Positions 22,663 through 34,851 are shown, numbered from the stretch's first letter. The stretch: 64,000 nt of DNA from Pseudopithomyces maydicus (GCA_026873275.1 JANTUC010000003.1:806001-870000); one strand, 5' to 3'. The notes: generated from the letters alone by a model not told the origin. Numbers and translations: made by a program.

Positions 22663-23085
22663 CTAGAGCTCCATACTGTCCAGGTCGCGCATGACGACTG
22701 CCATCTGTGCTCTTTTCGCAGCCTCGGCCAGCAGGGCTGTCTGGTTGAGGTAGTTCTGGGTCTCCGCAGCGGTGCGGCCAGCGCCGTCCCTAGCCGGCTG
22801 GTACTCGAAGCTACGGTACCGCTGCATGGGCGGCATCTGCGGTTCCTCCTGCTGCGACTGCTGCTGGTGGTGGTGTTGCTGCTGCTGCTGGCCGAACGAG
22901 GCGAAGAAGTTTTGCGGCGGCTGGGCAGTCATGACGGGGGACTGCACCGGGACGGGCGGGGCGGACGAGGGCACGGCGAGGTTGGAGGTGCTGCTGCAGG
23001 TCGACGAGGTCTGGGAGCTGTTCGCTGAGGACTGGAGGGGCGCGAAGGCAGGTCGCGGCGGGGCTGGGCGGGGTGCTGTCGACAT
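22663..23085 (-). CDS. Gln/Pro/Ser-rich small protein of unknown function
   Basis: Single exon, 140 aa, starting MSTAPRPAPP. Residues 1-60 are Pro/Ser-rich, residues 66-82 are Gln/His-rich (low complexity from CAG/CAC runs), and residues 100-140 look like an amphipathic helix (ETQNYLNQTALLAEAAKRAQ). No known domain. The ordered, charged C-terminus argues that the ORF is real; the Gln tract resembles that of transcription cofactors, but that is only an impression. Longer upstream in-frame sequence exists but looks unlike protein. It is divergent from KTI12. Confidence 0.6.
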   Translation of the reverse strand: MSTAPRPAPPRPAFAPLQSSANSSQTSSTCSSTSNLAVPSSAPPVPVQSPVMTAQPPQNFFASFGQQQQQHHHQQQSQQEEPQMPPMQRYRSFEYQPARDGAGRTAAETQNYLNQTALLAEAAKRAQMAVVMRDLDSMEL

Positions 23086-23691
23086 GATAAATGGGATGAT
23101 GGGACGGTGGAACGGTGGAAGGTGGAACGGTGTGTTGCCGAGATGTATGAGGGAGAGAGAGAGCAAGAGAGCCGTTCGTCGGGATGCGGGCGCACGTGTC
23201 GATAAATGCCGTTGTTCGTGTCGGGGTCTTTGTGCTGTTCCAATGCTTTGTTCGGAAGGTCGTATGCGCGACGGCAATGTATAGATCTGGAAGCGGGCAG
23301 CCAAAGCGGTAGCGAGCGACGTCGTAAATTGGCAATCAAACGGGTCCACGGCACAGCAGAAGGCTCGTCCAGATGCAATATGGAGGGGACAGTTGGCTCG
23401 ACCCAAGTGGAGGAGACTTGTCGAGGGAGAGGGCGTTTCTTGTACCGAGGCTGGTGGGCGCGCGTGGAATTATTCTTCGCCCGCCGCAACAGAACAGCCC
23501 GTCTAATTTCGTCACTGCGCAGCTCCACACACACCGGGCACGCCTATCACGCCTCAGCCGTGAGTCGATACGGGCAATTATTTTCCGGCACACCTTCCGA
23601 CTTGCGGCATCGTCTCGACGCGAGGCTTGCAAAATAATCATCGTGCAACCACTGCAACAGCCCGTACCCCTCGCCATCCCACACAGGAACC
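23086..23691. promoter_or_regulatory. Divergent promoter region, Gln-rich gene and KTI12
   Basis: About 600 bp between outward-facing starts; a short GGAACGGTGGAAGG-type purine repeat lies near 23100-23130. No coding signal. Confidence 0.4.
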
Positions 23692-24740
23692 ATGCCCGTG
23701 AGTAGGACTCGTGCTGATATACTTTCACCCGTCCCCGCGCGCTGATACCTGCCCAGCTCCTGGTCATCTCGGGCTACCCCTCGGCTGGCAAGACCACCCG
23801 TGCCCTCCAACTGAAGCAATTTTTCGAGTCCAAGATCGCCAGCGAGAGCCCCGATTCTCGCTCCAGCAGGCTCAAGGTCCACCTTATCAACGACCAATCT
23901 CTTGGCTTGCCCCGTGGGGTATATCACACGGCCAAGGCAGAGAAGGATGCTCGTGCCGAGGAGTACTCGGCCGTCAAGCGCGTGCTCTCCCGTGACGACA
24001 TTGTCATTGCCGACGGCCTGAATTACATCAAGGGCTTCCGCTATCAGCTCAACTGCGAGGCCAAGGCTGTTCAGACCACCAGCTGCGTCGTCAGTACCCC
24101 CTGCCACTTTGTCAGTCCTTGTTGCTGATAGTTCAAGAGGTGCACATAGGATTACCTGCTGAAAAATGCCGTGAAATCAACAAGAAGCTTCTTGCCGACA
24201 AAGAGCAGGATGGCGGCTATGAGGAGGAAGATTTTGAAAATCTAATCTTTAGGTACGAGGAGCCAAATGGCATGGCCAGGTGGGACAGCCCCTCTTCACC
24301 GTGGTCGAGGAGGACCAGACACCACCCTTCGAGCAGATATGGGAAGCCCTTGTTGGCAGCGACGGTAAAGCAAAAGTTGTACGACCGAACCAGGCGACTG
24401 TGTTGGTATGTATTCTTCCACCACCTCGGGGCTTTCACGTTTTGACCATGTGTAGAAACCAGCCACCGAACAGAACTATCTCTACGAACTCGACAAAACT
24501 ACTTCGGACATTCTGGCGCAGATCATGACCTACCAAAAGGACCATCCAGGAGAAGGAGGCGGCGAAGTTGTCGTTCAGGATGTGGAGAAGCATGTTGAGC
24601 TGCCTGCCAACCCAATGACCCTGCCCCAGCTGCAGCGCATCCGACGTCAGTTCATCACGCTGAATCGCCAGCACAATTTCTCAAAATCGCGCATCGGGGA
24701 GATTTTCGTCAATTACCTAAACGATCAATTCCTACGATAG
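23692..24740 (+). CDS. KTI12: Elongator-associated protein Kti12 (one frameshift)
   Basis: Exons 23692-23697, 23757-24089, 24140-24405 and 24456-24740. Kti12 is a P-loop NTPase of the PSTK/Kti12 family that assists Elongator in tRNA wobble-uridine modification. The P-loop is GYPSAGKTT at residues 8-16; DGLNYIKGFRYQL (Walker B region) and RYEEPNGMARWDSPLF are family hallmarks, and the C-terminus holds LPQLQRIRRQF. The first coding exon is only six nucleotides. The frame breaks at a C4 run, 24289-24292, inside the WDSPLF motif; with one added base the CDS is 891 nt, 296 aa, and no stop remains. Intron 2 is placed at GTCAGT (24090) because it joins the conserved CVVHIG segment. Confidence 0.88.
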
Positions 24741-27700
24741 ACGTTTCGCGCTGTGGTGGCTTTCCAAGGCTACGAGCTCACCTATACGCTGCAAGCCTCG
24801 CCATACTTGCCTCCAAATTCGAACTGCGCTAGACGCTAGGCGGAGCCGCCTACGCCATTCTTGCGTCCTCCATGTCGCCGAGTTTTCGATTCAGTCTGAT
24901 CGTCCGAATGGCGATTTTGGACCAACCAGCCGGGTGCTCGAGCTATTCAACGCAGACTCTTCGCAGCGGTGTCCAACTGCGATTCCACTAGCCTGGCCAT
25001 CGCACCCCGAGTTTCTCCGAACGATCCCCTTTCGGTCCTTTAGTGCTGAACTTCGATAGCGCGTCTGGCGCGTCTTCCATGTGCATATGGCAAGCATTCT
25101 CGCACCATGCATGCTATACTTGCACATCGAACGATGGTGGTCTGATGTCACTTGTGTGTGTGCTTCCGTTTTCGCAGCTTCCACAGCCCCGGCGCACACA
25201 ACCCTGTAGATCATCGAAAGGCAGAAAATCATTGCATGGGCGCACGCGGGGACCCCAGATGCGTGCCGTGCTGTGCTCCACGGAGAAAGAATATTCGGCG
25301 GGGCATGGTGTTGGTGGAGGGGGTCGCTAGTCACATCATACATACTCGATTCACCCAGGAAGCACCATGTTAACTCAAATCACACACATGATACATAGAC
25401 TACCGGTACTTACGTGCACAGCACACAATACCTATTCCAATTGGACTAGGAGCTGTGCTGTCGTCTCAAGATCTACGTTTCACACTACACCATCACCACC
25501 GTCATCATTTCCTCAATGACCATGCACATCCACCCCATCCCCCTTGACAGCCTGTTCCCGCACGCTATCCATTCCCCCGCCCACTCGCTCCCTCCTTCCC
25601 GCACTCGTCCGTTTCCTTCCCTCCATTCCGCCACAACCCACTCACCGCACAGCGCTGAGCCACAGGGTCTTGCTCCTCAATGCACGCACCGTCCCGCGCT
25701 ACTCAGCGCTAGCCCCCGCACCGCCAACCACCCACGTGCCAGTAAACAAAGTGCCGGTGCAATTCGGCAGCGCAGCGCATCGGATCTGGGCCTGGAGCTG
25801 GGTCTGGGACCCGCCGCCGATGGAGAGTCGAGGTAAACGATCCGTGCGTCCGGAGGAAGCACCGCTGCCCTGCATGCGGGCATGCGTGCGTGCATGCATG
25901 TAATGGTGTAGGCTGGACTAGACTGACTACCAAGTAGAGGTTGGGCGGGGAGCTTCTATGGGAAATGGTGAATGGTTGGTTGTCTCACGGCAATTTTTCT
26001 TTCTTTGCTTGTTTGGCTAGTTGATCGCGTGCGCAAGGGATCGAGACAGAGGGTGGTCTAGTGTATTGTAGCGGGAATTTACGGAAGGAATTGGTTGGGG
26101 GTTCGATTGAAAAAGCATGGTGGAAAGGAATTGAGCTACGCTGTGTTCATTGGACTGAGCTATCCTGGGGTGCATGATGCATACATGCAGGTAGGCTCAG
26201 CTCAGGCTTTTCGATGCGGAGCCGTTGGGTTGTATTAGTTCTAGAGGGTGAATATCTTTATTAATTAATAACCTCTGCCTACCGCTATTATTTTTCTACT
26301 ACTAAAGCTATAAGATTATCTATTTATTTTTTATTATATTAGATAATCCTAATTACAGTCTCCCTTTACTTATAATTTAAGTAGTTTATATTAGAATTTT
26401 TAGTAAAGTTACTAGTAATTTTATTAAAAGTTTTATATTATTTTTAAATATACCCTCTTTTCTTACTATAATTGATATTATTATTTATAAAATAATGTTA
26501 GCATTAGATAGTAAAGGAAAAAAATATATATTTATAGTACCTTTTTAGAATAGTAAAATAGACCTTTAAGAGCTTAAATTTTTATTCATTGCATTTAATT
26601 TACTCTTAATAGCTGGAGTCGGCATAACCTGTATAGGTTTTTACGACGTTAATTGACCACTGTAACTGTAGGCTCAGCTCAGTGCGTTGTTCCTCCTAGG
26701 ATGTGTCCGTTGACATATCTGGGGAAACCTCTGCGATCATACATCATTCCATGGCAACGAAGGGACACTTTTCGTTCTCATAGTCTACAAGATATTCATC
26801 ATTTTTGGAAACAGCAACTGGTAACACTTCAAAACTTCATACCCTGTTTGCTCTCTCTCCCCGTCTCACTCTTCCAATCCTGCGTAATCAAACCAAAGAA
26901 TCAAATTGATAGACAAAGCTAGCCAGATAGAAATAAAATTCACTTGACTCAAAACTTGCATCCGCCACCCCTACCTCCACCCTTACTCATTCCCACCCAC
27001 AGATGCTCTCCCTCTAACTCTTACTGAATCATCTCCAAACCCAATTCCACAGGACAAGCCCACGCCACCGCAGCTGCTTCCATCATCGACGTCACCTTCG
27101 CTCCAAAAACAACACAATCCACATGAACCTTAACCCAGTCAAAAACATCGAGTCAAGTCGATCTAATCCGATCCGATCCAATCCATTCCAGTTCGGCTCG
27201 ATCCGATTCGATTCGCCAACATCCACACGCATGTACACTCCCCTCACTCATAGCTCGTTCTCGACCTCGAAGCTGCGGGGTAGACATTCAACCTCAATCT
27301 CATCCCATCTCATAGATCATGCTCTCATCCGATCTTCTCTTCTCTGCTTCCCTCACTTCCCTTCACACGTGCAAGATCATCCATTTTAGATGTCCTAAAT
27401 ACTAATCGTACCGTGGTACGCACGAAGGTAGGAAATAGGTAATTCGGTATGCGGAGTGAGTAGCGCACGGGACGGAAACGGACCGGATCGGGTCGGGGCG
27501 GGGGCGGCACATAATCACATCGTCAGTCGGTCATTTGGACAGGTAGGTACCGTGAATTGGTCTAGCGTTATGGTTTCTGGAGCGTTCGGAGCGATCTGGT
27601 ACGGTGGCGGGGGGCGAGATATCGGGATCCAAGGGGTTGTGTGGAGGGGCGAGAGGGGGCTTTATGTTTGTTGCGGAACCTTAGTTCGGCGGGGGAGATA

Positions 27701-28238
27701 GGGAAAGGGTGGAGGGATGAATGGATGAACGGATGGATAGAGAGATGGAGAAATGGAGAAATAGTTGGAGGACAGTTTGTTATAGGGATTTATGTGGATT
27801 TACTTTGGACAAATATAGGTATATCTATCTATGTGTAAAACCAGATTTGAGTAAGAAGGTTTTCAACTGTTTTTAGAGAGAGTATAAAACAGAAAAACGT
27901 ATTGACGTCGGATATATGTGTATGTATGTATATAGTAGATAGATACAATGTTGCGAGCAACCGCGAAGCGAAGCGAAACGAAAAGTAGACAAGGCGGACG
28001 AAGGCACGCATGCCAGCTATGTGTGCAGGGTAATGGTATCTCAAGAAGCGAAGCGCAACAACAACCAACCCCTCTGGCCGAATATGATAAACCTATCCCA
28101 AAGCAACGTAAATGAAACCAATATCGTGAATCCTAACACTCCAGTCGTTACCAAACCGATACTTTTTCTTCCTAATTCAACCAAATCATTAGAACAGGTG
28201 TCAGGTGCGTTTAGGAAGATGTCAAGAAAGAAGAGGTA
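24741..28238. other. Gene-poor convergent interval with an AT-rich relic
   Basis: About 3.5 kb between the 3' ends of KTI12 and the FacB-like gene. It contains pyrimidine-rich DNA (25540-25640), the AT-rich relic listed separately, a GATCC-rich degenerate stretch (27150-27210), and GGAT/GGAGAAAT low-complexity DNA (27700-27770). A 36-codon stop-free minus-strand piece ending at 27021 looks mildly protein-like but cannot be tied to a gene. Confidence 0.5.
26191..26682. mobile_element. AT-rich, RIP-like repeat relic flanked by 15-bp direct repeats
   Basis: The same 15-mer, GTAGGCTCAGCTCAG, occurs exactly at 26191-26205 and 26668-26682. Between them lie about 460 bp, of which 26243-26615 is extremely AT-rich with long TTATT/TTATA runs unlike any neighbour. 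The right end carries a sequence also seen near 21724. The pattern fits an inserted element degraded by repeat-induced point mutation, or a small MITE-like insertion. No ORF or clear terminal inverted repeat was found. Confidence 0.6.
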
Positions 28239-31121
28239 CTACAATCCGAAATTCCCATCTAAACCCGTGAGACCCATGCCCGCTTCCCTTACTGCTGTGG
28301 CATCGAGATTCGGCATTACGATCCCGTGGTAGCATATCTTGTCGCTTCCTGGTGTCGATGTGGTACCGTACTCGCCGACCGAGTTCGCAAATTCCTCGCC
28401 ACTCGTGAGGCTCTCGTCGCTGAAGCTCAGCACGCTCTGCGGCGGCGGGGCCTGCTCGTCACTGTTGCCGTTGCACGCGCCCCAACCCCACATGTTGGGC
28501 GACCATGAGAGCGGATTGGCTTCTGCGCCGGCGGAAAGAGGCATGCTGTCGACTAGGGCTTCTGCAGGGGCCCACCATAAATGGAGTCGTAGATATTGGT
28601 CTGGCCGTTATCGAGAGAGGAAAGGATGCGTTCCCAGTCGGAGGGTGAGACATCTTTTTGAAGAGGAACAGCATGCGAGTGTGGATGATGTTGCTGCGAC
28701 AGGTTGTATGCGAGCGGGTCGACGCCGAAAGAAAGGAAGTCAATGTTGCGGTTTTGAAGATGGGGGCCGAGATGAGAGGGGCGACGCTTGGAAATATGGC
28801 CGGAAAAGGAAGCGCGATGGGAGAGGGGACTGAGCGAGGGTTCGGAGCGAGGGTTGTGGGGTTCGGAGCGAAGGGAGGAGAGGCTGGTGGAAGAGTGATT
28901 AGGGTGGTTGCTCAAAGAAGGAGAAAGATTGGGAAGGGTTGCACGACGAGGCTCTTTGGTAGCGGTGGGAAGGCGGGCCTTTGCCGTGTCAGGAGAGAAG
29001 CGGGCAGCGATTGCCTTGAGGGATTTCTGCGTAGCACGGAAGCGGTCCATAGGAGCGGCCATTGTACCTTCCGAATTGTGACGGGCCAGGATAGGAGTTG
29101 GCATCTGCTCGACGTGGGGGATGGCGATCATTGAGCAACCCACACGCCTGAACTCCGAGGCTCCGGAAGCGGTGCCGTTGTCAAGCATGTCCATGACCGT
29201 GCAGCTCAACCGGTTGCAGTCTTTAATAAGCTTGCCGTCACGGTCAAGATCGAGTGTCTGGAACAATAGACCAAAGCCGGCCTGCACCAGTACCTCGTTC
29301 CTATTCAGACAGAAGGAGAAGCTCAACTTGCGCTCTTCGAGCAATTGGACAATCTGCACGATGTGTTTGGAGGTGTCGCCAACGGCGACCATTGCCGATG
29401 AGCCTTTATCGCCAAGATTGGCAACAACTACCGGCCGATAAATAAGCGACCGAATGTGATTGTATGCCAAGGACTGGGATTGGGTTAGTTGCGTCTACGT
29501 AATATGGGTTGGGCCTGACGGAAACGTACCAGGATAGGCGACCTGCTGCTGGTCACATTCGTGCTGGGCTTATCTTGGGCAAATGTGAGTTTGAGATGGG
29601 GTGCAAGGTTGGACATCCACTCTTCGAGATCATCGGAAAGCGAGTTGATAGTGCGGAAGGATATGTCGTGTGCGACTGACGCAGGGTACAATTCTGCCAA
29701 CACGCGGGAGAGAATGCGCGATAGCCGGAATAGAGCCAAGGCACTTGAGAGCTTTGTGGACTCTCCAGGCAGAGTGGGGAGAAAGCCCTTCTCGGTGACA
29801 TACTCGTCGTCGGCATCGACGGGGTATTCACAGTGCACATCTTCTTCTCTCAGAAGTTTAGGTAGGCCCAGGTGTGCGGCGGAAAAGCTGGACTTGATTA
29901 GTGGATGATATTGTTCCAGCATTGGCAGGGACTTACCAGTCGATGGTGTAAAGCGACCAGAAGACCTTCTTGCGTGTTTCGATTGTTAATGCTCCGAGAG
30001 CGAATCGCTTCTGTGATTGGTGCAAACCAAGGCGCTGCGACAGGCCGACGGCAAGACCCTTATATTTGAGAAGTCGAGAGTAGTCCGCTTTGAGCAAACA
30101 GTAAATTTGAGCTAGAACCAGACACTGCAAGGTAGCAATATCATTGTGCATGAAGACCCTTTCCAGCGCAGCCTGCCACTGCGTTTCGAAAGATTCGACG
30201 TCCTGGCCGTCACGAGGCTGCGAAATGTTAGCACCGTCCAGTTTCGGACCTGTGATTACCAAAGACTTACATCGCTTGAAAGTGCAGCAATACCAAAGAC
30301 GAGGTTGAGCTTAGCAATGGATTTTTTGTCGGTCATTGATTCTGGGTTTGAAACATATTGCTCGTAGAGGGTAAGGAAAGAAGGGCGGTGCAGGACGGGG
30401 AACAAGGGTGCCCATTCTTGGAAGAATATATTAATCATCTGGTCGGACACGAGACGTGGCGGAGCCTTGAAAGAGATGGGTCGTTTCTGTGCAAGTGAAA
30501 CGGAAGGCTTTGATCCAGTGCCAAAGAAGGCGTTGGAGTTGACATCTGCGCACGGCCTGCCAGATTCCTGTGCGCGCTGCTTAAAAGACTCTACGCGGTG
30601 TTAGCAGTGTCGGATAGCTTGAAGCAGCGCAGCCTACCAACAAAGGCTCGTCCACTCGAGCTCCCCACGCAATACGTGTCTCTGTTCTCGTCATCGAGCA
30701 ATAGAGATGAGGGCTGGACCCTGAAGGTGTCGTCCTTTTCCTGTGAAGCTTCCCGGGGATCCGATATGGGAGACGAGGATTGCCTGTGGGCGGTGTTGGT
30801 GGGTGATGAGTGCGAGTGTATGCGGGAGAGCATGTCGATCTTCTCGTCCTTTTCGTCCAGCAAGTCCTTGAGGTCGCGGACCTCGGCCTCGAGGGCGCGG
30901 ACGCGTTCTTCTAGCGATTCGGTGTAGCCACGGGGAAACGCTCGACGGCTGAGCTTGTCGCTGGTCTTGCACTCGAAGCCGACGTTGACGCACTGGGTAC
31001 ACTGCGGGCGGACGCCATCGCAGCGAATCTTCTTGGAGCGGCAGCGGTCACAGGCCTGGGCGATGCGGCTCTGGCTGTTTGTGCCGACCTTGATGACCTT
31101 CATGGGGAGGATGCCAGGCAT
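28239..31121 (-). CDS. facB: FacB/Cat8-type Zn2Cys6 transcription activator of acetate use and gluconeogenesis (one frameshift)
   Basis: Exons 31121-30638, 30590-30271, 30217-29937, 29887-29530 and 29473-28239. The Zn2Cys6 cluster has Cys 24, 27, 34, 41, 44 and 51 and is followed by a linker ([21 protein letters not shown]) and a leucine-zipper-like coiled coil, which is the FacB/AcuB signature. The middle is the fungal-specific factor domain ([30 protein letters not shown] across an intron). The C-terminus has [19 protein letters not shown] and a Ser-rich activation region. The frame breaks at a G4 run, 28567-28570 (plus strand), right after the NIYD motif; one added base gives 2679 nt, 892 aa. 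In Aspergillus FacB controls acetate-utilisation genes; in yeast Cat8 is activated by Snf1. Confidence 0.88.
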
Positions 31122-32958
31122 ATCGGCAGCGGAGAGGGTCAGGGTGTGGTGTGGGGTGTGGCATGCGGAGAGGCAGGTGTATCGGGATAGATGTATCGGG
31201 ATAGATGTATCGGGGCAGATAGGTAGGTAGTGTATCAGAGGCAGATTGCAGCCATGGCAATGCGTAGCGGCAAGTCAAGGAGGCGGGCGGCGTGGGCGCA
31301 TATAACCCCAGGACACTGGCGGGATGATTGCTCGACGGAAGGAGGGCTGCGGCAGGTCATGTATGGCCAGCGGCAGGGCAGCCGTCAGTGCGTCGTCGCC
31401 GTGTTCGCAAGCCCGTCTCGTCTCTGGGGCCGCTACTGCTAGCGTTTTCTGGGGGCTCGAGCACGGCGATGCGGGGAATGCGTGTTGGTGGATTGGCGCT
31501 CCAGGATCGTCCCGGCCGCCCAATTTGACGCTGGTCCATGGCCTGCTTCCGCGCCGTTTTCGTGCTCGTGGACAGCTGCTCGCCTGCCTGTCTGCGTCCC
31601 AGCGCCAGCTCCAGCGCCACCCACGCCCAGCCTCGCGCGCGCTGCCCGCGTCCTGCGACTCCTGCCCACCGCCCCCCGCTAAATAGCCTTTTGCTGCTGA
31701 CGTACATGGGACATGTCGAGAAAGCTTCCATGCCCATAGCCGGCCTGCGTCCTAGCACCACAGCCAGTCCAAACTGTAATGCCCTCGACCCACCCCAGTC
31801 AAACTCGCCGACAAGACGGCAAGTCCCACTGCCACGCGACGACACTCGCATCCGAGCCCACACGCTCGACTCAGAGTTCGCTGGGGAGCACGCCGTTGCA
31901 CACCCCAAGCACAGTCACCCACCGATGCCCATTCGCCGACTTTTGCCAGGCCTGCCCCAGTCTCTACCACCCACGCACGCAATTCATCCGACCGCCGTCG
32001 CGACGCAATAACCCCGTCGATCACCCAGGGGCACCCTCGGGATCGCCCTGTGGTTCCTGCTTGACCACATGACCTGCCCCAGTACTGTAAACACACTCTA
32101 CGTGCCACGCCTGCTCTCATCAATTCTGCATGCCCGGTAGCCGCACCTGCACATCATTGCTTGGGTCGGTGCGATTCCACCGTCCTTCGAGAAGCCGGGG
32201 AGTCCAACCTCTCGTCAGGCTCCCGCCTGCCACAAAATGCACAGTGATCATGCGTCCTTGCCATCCACTCGTATCGCGGCACAGTGCAACATGGCTTGCT
32301 ACAGGGGTCTTCACTTCTCCATCATCACACTTTACCAGCTCCACTCCTGGCTGCCAAGTCATAGTGTCATAGAGTGCTGCGGCAAATTCTACCTGGACCC
32401 ATCAACATTGATGAAGAACGCCATGAGCGCCATTCTTGCTGATTGCCTGCGTAGAAGTGCCCACTGATATGCCTTAGCATCGAATGGGCCTTCGATACAG
32501 CTCCACCGGAATTACGGCACTCCGCGCCGTCTGACTATCTCCGGCTGCATCCACCAAACGAAAGGGTCCCCACGCTACCACAGTGCAATCTTATCCACCA
32601 CAAGTGAGTCGGATTTGCTGATCACTTTTACTGAGAACTGGTGCATGAGCGTGGCCTAACCCGGCACATTGACTTCAACCAAGCGATATGCAGAGCACGG
32701 AACCAACATCTTCACTTGTGCTATACGTGGGCATCCTGAAAACGTTGCTTCCATTAGCCTCGTCTCCATGAAAACTACCATGGCTGTCAGATGGCCCCTG
32801 ACAGCTGCCTAAATCGACCACGCCGCATAGTGGTTGGGAGCGGGAGGCGTTCCTGTATATTAACGGTACCATAGAACCGATAAGGCAGCAAGCGTCGAAT
32901 CATCTATAGGAACGATCCGTATCATACGGTTGCACAATGATGCAAAGAAGCTATTAAC
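31122..32958. other. Intergenic, promoter side of the FacB-like gene
   Basis: About 1.8 kb between the facB start and the SET-gene stop, both on the minus strand. GC-rich with only composition-driven ORFs on both strands. It should include a long facB 5' leader and promoter, with the 14-bp repeat listed separately. Confidence 0.5.
31178..31219. repeat. 14-bp tandem repeat, three copies, just upstream of facB
   Basis: Unit TGTATCGGGATAGA repeated three times; the last copy differs at two bases. It lies 57-98 bp before the facB start codon, so within the promoter or leader. Confidence 0.85.
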
Positions 32959-34851
32959 TCATGTAAAATCAACCTCTTCATCTACACCGTTGCTGGCATC
33001 TTCATCCTCAATCAGTCCAAGATATCGCTGGACTACCTCGCAATCGAGAAGGGTCGCTCTCTACTCAGGCCATGTCAGTTGATATTCGTGACAAGCCTTC
33101 CAAACATATGTGGAAATTGGCAATGTGGGTCATTAGAATTTGACTTACTTGTCTGTCCAACATGGTTGCCGCTTTCTCGAGTAGCTCCAGCTCTAGCGCG
33201 CGTAGTCGCGCGGCAAGGTGCCACGGCCCTGCAGAATTAGTATATTAGAGTTGCAAGGGCTCGGGCAGTTGGCTGACTCACTTTCTCTTACGCTTTCATC
33301 CCGTCTCGGGTTGCCAATAGAGCGTAAATATTCAATTTGTGCATGCACTCGGCCTTGCATCAAGACGACTGCCCGCAGTTGAAATACTTCCCAAAGAGAA
33401 TCCTTTTCAAGAAGTGGACGGATCTTCGAAGTATCATTGAGTTCATCTTCTTTCCAAAATGCCTGGATCTCTCGGTTTCCATCCACAGTCTGTTGTACCT
33501 TGAAATCGATGCCTAAGAATTGTTAGAGCAATTACAGATTTCAAACAAGGTGCATATGCGTTGTCCAACATCGCAGTATGCTTGGAAACGTACCATCTTC
33601 TTCATTAACGACCACTAGCCAAACAAAATCACCTTCCCATTGTACATCATCTGCCTTGTCCATAAGAAGAAAGCCAGGTGCTGTATTGCACACATGAATT
33701 TTAGCAGGGCGAAGCGGATCGTCATCTGGTATGTCCAAGTTGAGGAACATGGCATTTGCCGAAGGCATCGTATCCTCAAGAAAGCCGTAGGAAAAGATGT
33801 TTTCACAAGCGCCCTTATCATCGCCGTATCTGAAGTGGTCAGCCAAGTCCTCATCCGTTGTCCTGTGTGCAAGCGAGACCAAAACATCGATGAGCATGCA
33901 AAGACGTGGACCTCGCAACTAACAACAGATTGCACTTACGTTATCGTTATCTCTCCACCGGGCGGTATTGTTTTGCCGTGCCGTAATTCTAGAAGAGCGT
34001 TGCCATCCTCATCCGTCTCGTAGACAGCAGCAGTGGCATTGCCGGATGCATGGTTAGCCATATCGATGCATGTTACCATGGCATCACCCACGCCGGGGAC
34101 TTCGAGCGCTCTGGAACGGTACATGGCATCCACACGTAACCAATCGTCAAAAGCGAGCTACACACTGTTAGTTAACGATGTTGTATGAACTTGCACAGAG
34201 ACCATCACGGGCCGCGATATTGCTTCGAGAGACTGATCGTGCGTAGTTGAACAGCAAGCTACATACCAAGCCATCCTCCTCATCCCACCAATACTTAGCA
34301 CACCAGCTGATCGGTTCAGTCGCGACACGAAACTTCTCAAACTCCCGCAGCAGGGCATTGGTCTTGGCCCGGGTGGCCGAGCGAAGTGTGGTGCCTTCAA
34401 GAAGTTCGAGCTCTGCTTCAGTCCAAAAGGTTGGGAGTAGTTCGTCTGGAAGATACTTGATGTAGTCAGTAAGCGGCGTGTGGACCCCAATATCCTTGAT
34501 ATCTGGACAGCAGATGGATGCCTGCATCAACAGGAATGTCAGAACGGCGCCGCGGGTCGTCCTACCAAAATCATCGAGAGCTTGCAGTACCTCCCGGAGA
34601 TGATGGTCTGATTTTGCGAGGAGCTCGATATTTTCTTTGGAGAGGACCAACTCTTTGGGGATGGTCATCAAGGGCAGCTCCGTGTCGCCATCCAGGTCAC
34701 GGTCGGCTATGACGGTAGAGCCGCGGTCTTCATAACCAGGCAAGGGACCAATCTTGATGCCGTTGAACTTGACGCCGTGGAAGGAAGCCCAGGTGGGAAG
34801 GCCTTGGATAGGTTCTCTCAGCCATCCTTCTTCTCTGCCTCTCCTGATCAT
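32959..34851 (-). CDS. SET-domain protein methyltransferase (RKM/SETD3-like)
   Basis: Six exons, 34851-34267, 34157-33940, 33829-33594, 33512-33282, 33228-33149 and 33060-32959, encode 483 aa in one frame. The split SET domain shows the cofactor segment ending at DMANHASGN (the NH motif) and the ITITYGDDKG plus ENIFSYGF box, which is joined exactly across intron 2. The C-terminal part matches the helical Rubisco-LSMT substrate-binding domain. Members include the yeast Rkm ribosomal lysine methyltransferases and SETD3 actin histidine methyltransferase; the substrate here is unknown. No frameshift is needed. It is divergent from CDC14. Confidence 0.85.

Noticed and set aside
25516..25933. Overlapping Pro/Ser/His-rich ORFs on both strands
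   Set aside because: Openness follows from pyrimidine-rich composition; all frames look alike and none has a domain.
27021..27133. 36 stop-free minus-strand codons that read like a protein C-terminus
   Set aside because: Stops lie just upstream in the same frame and no splice partner could be found; too short to call.
31270..32372. Several 80-180-codon ORFs on both strands upstream of facB
   Set aside because: GC-rich composition effect; low-complexity translations without motifs.
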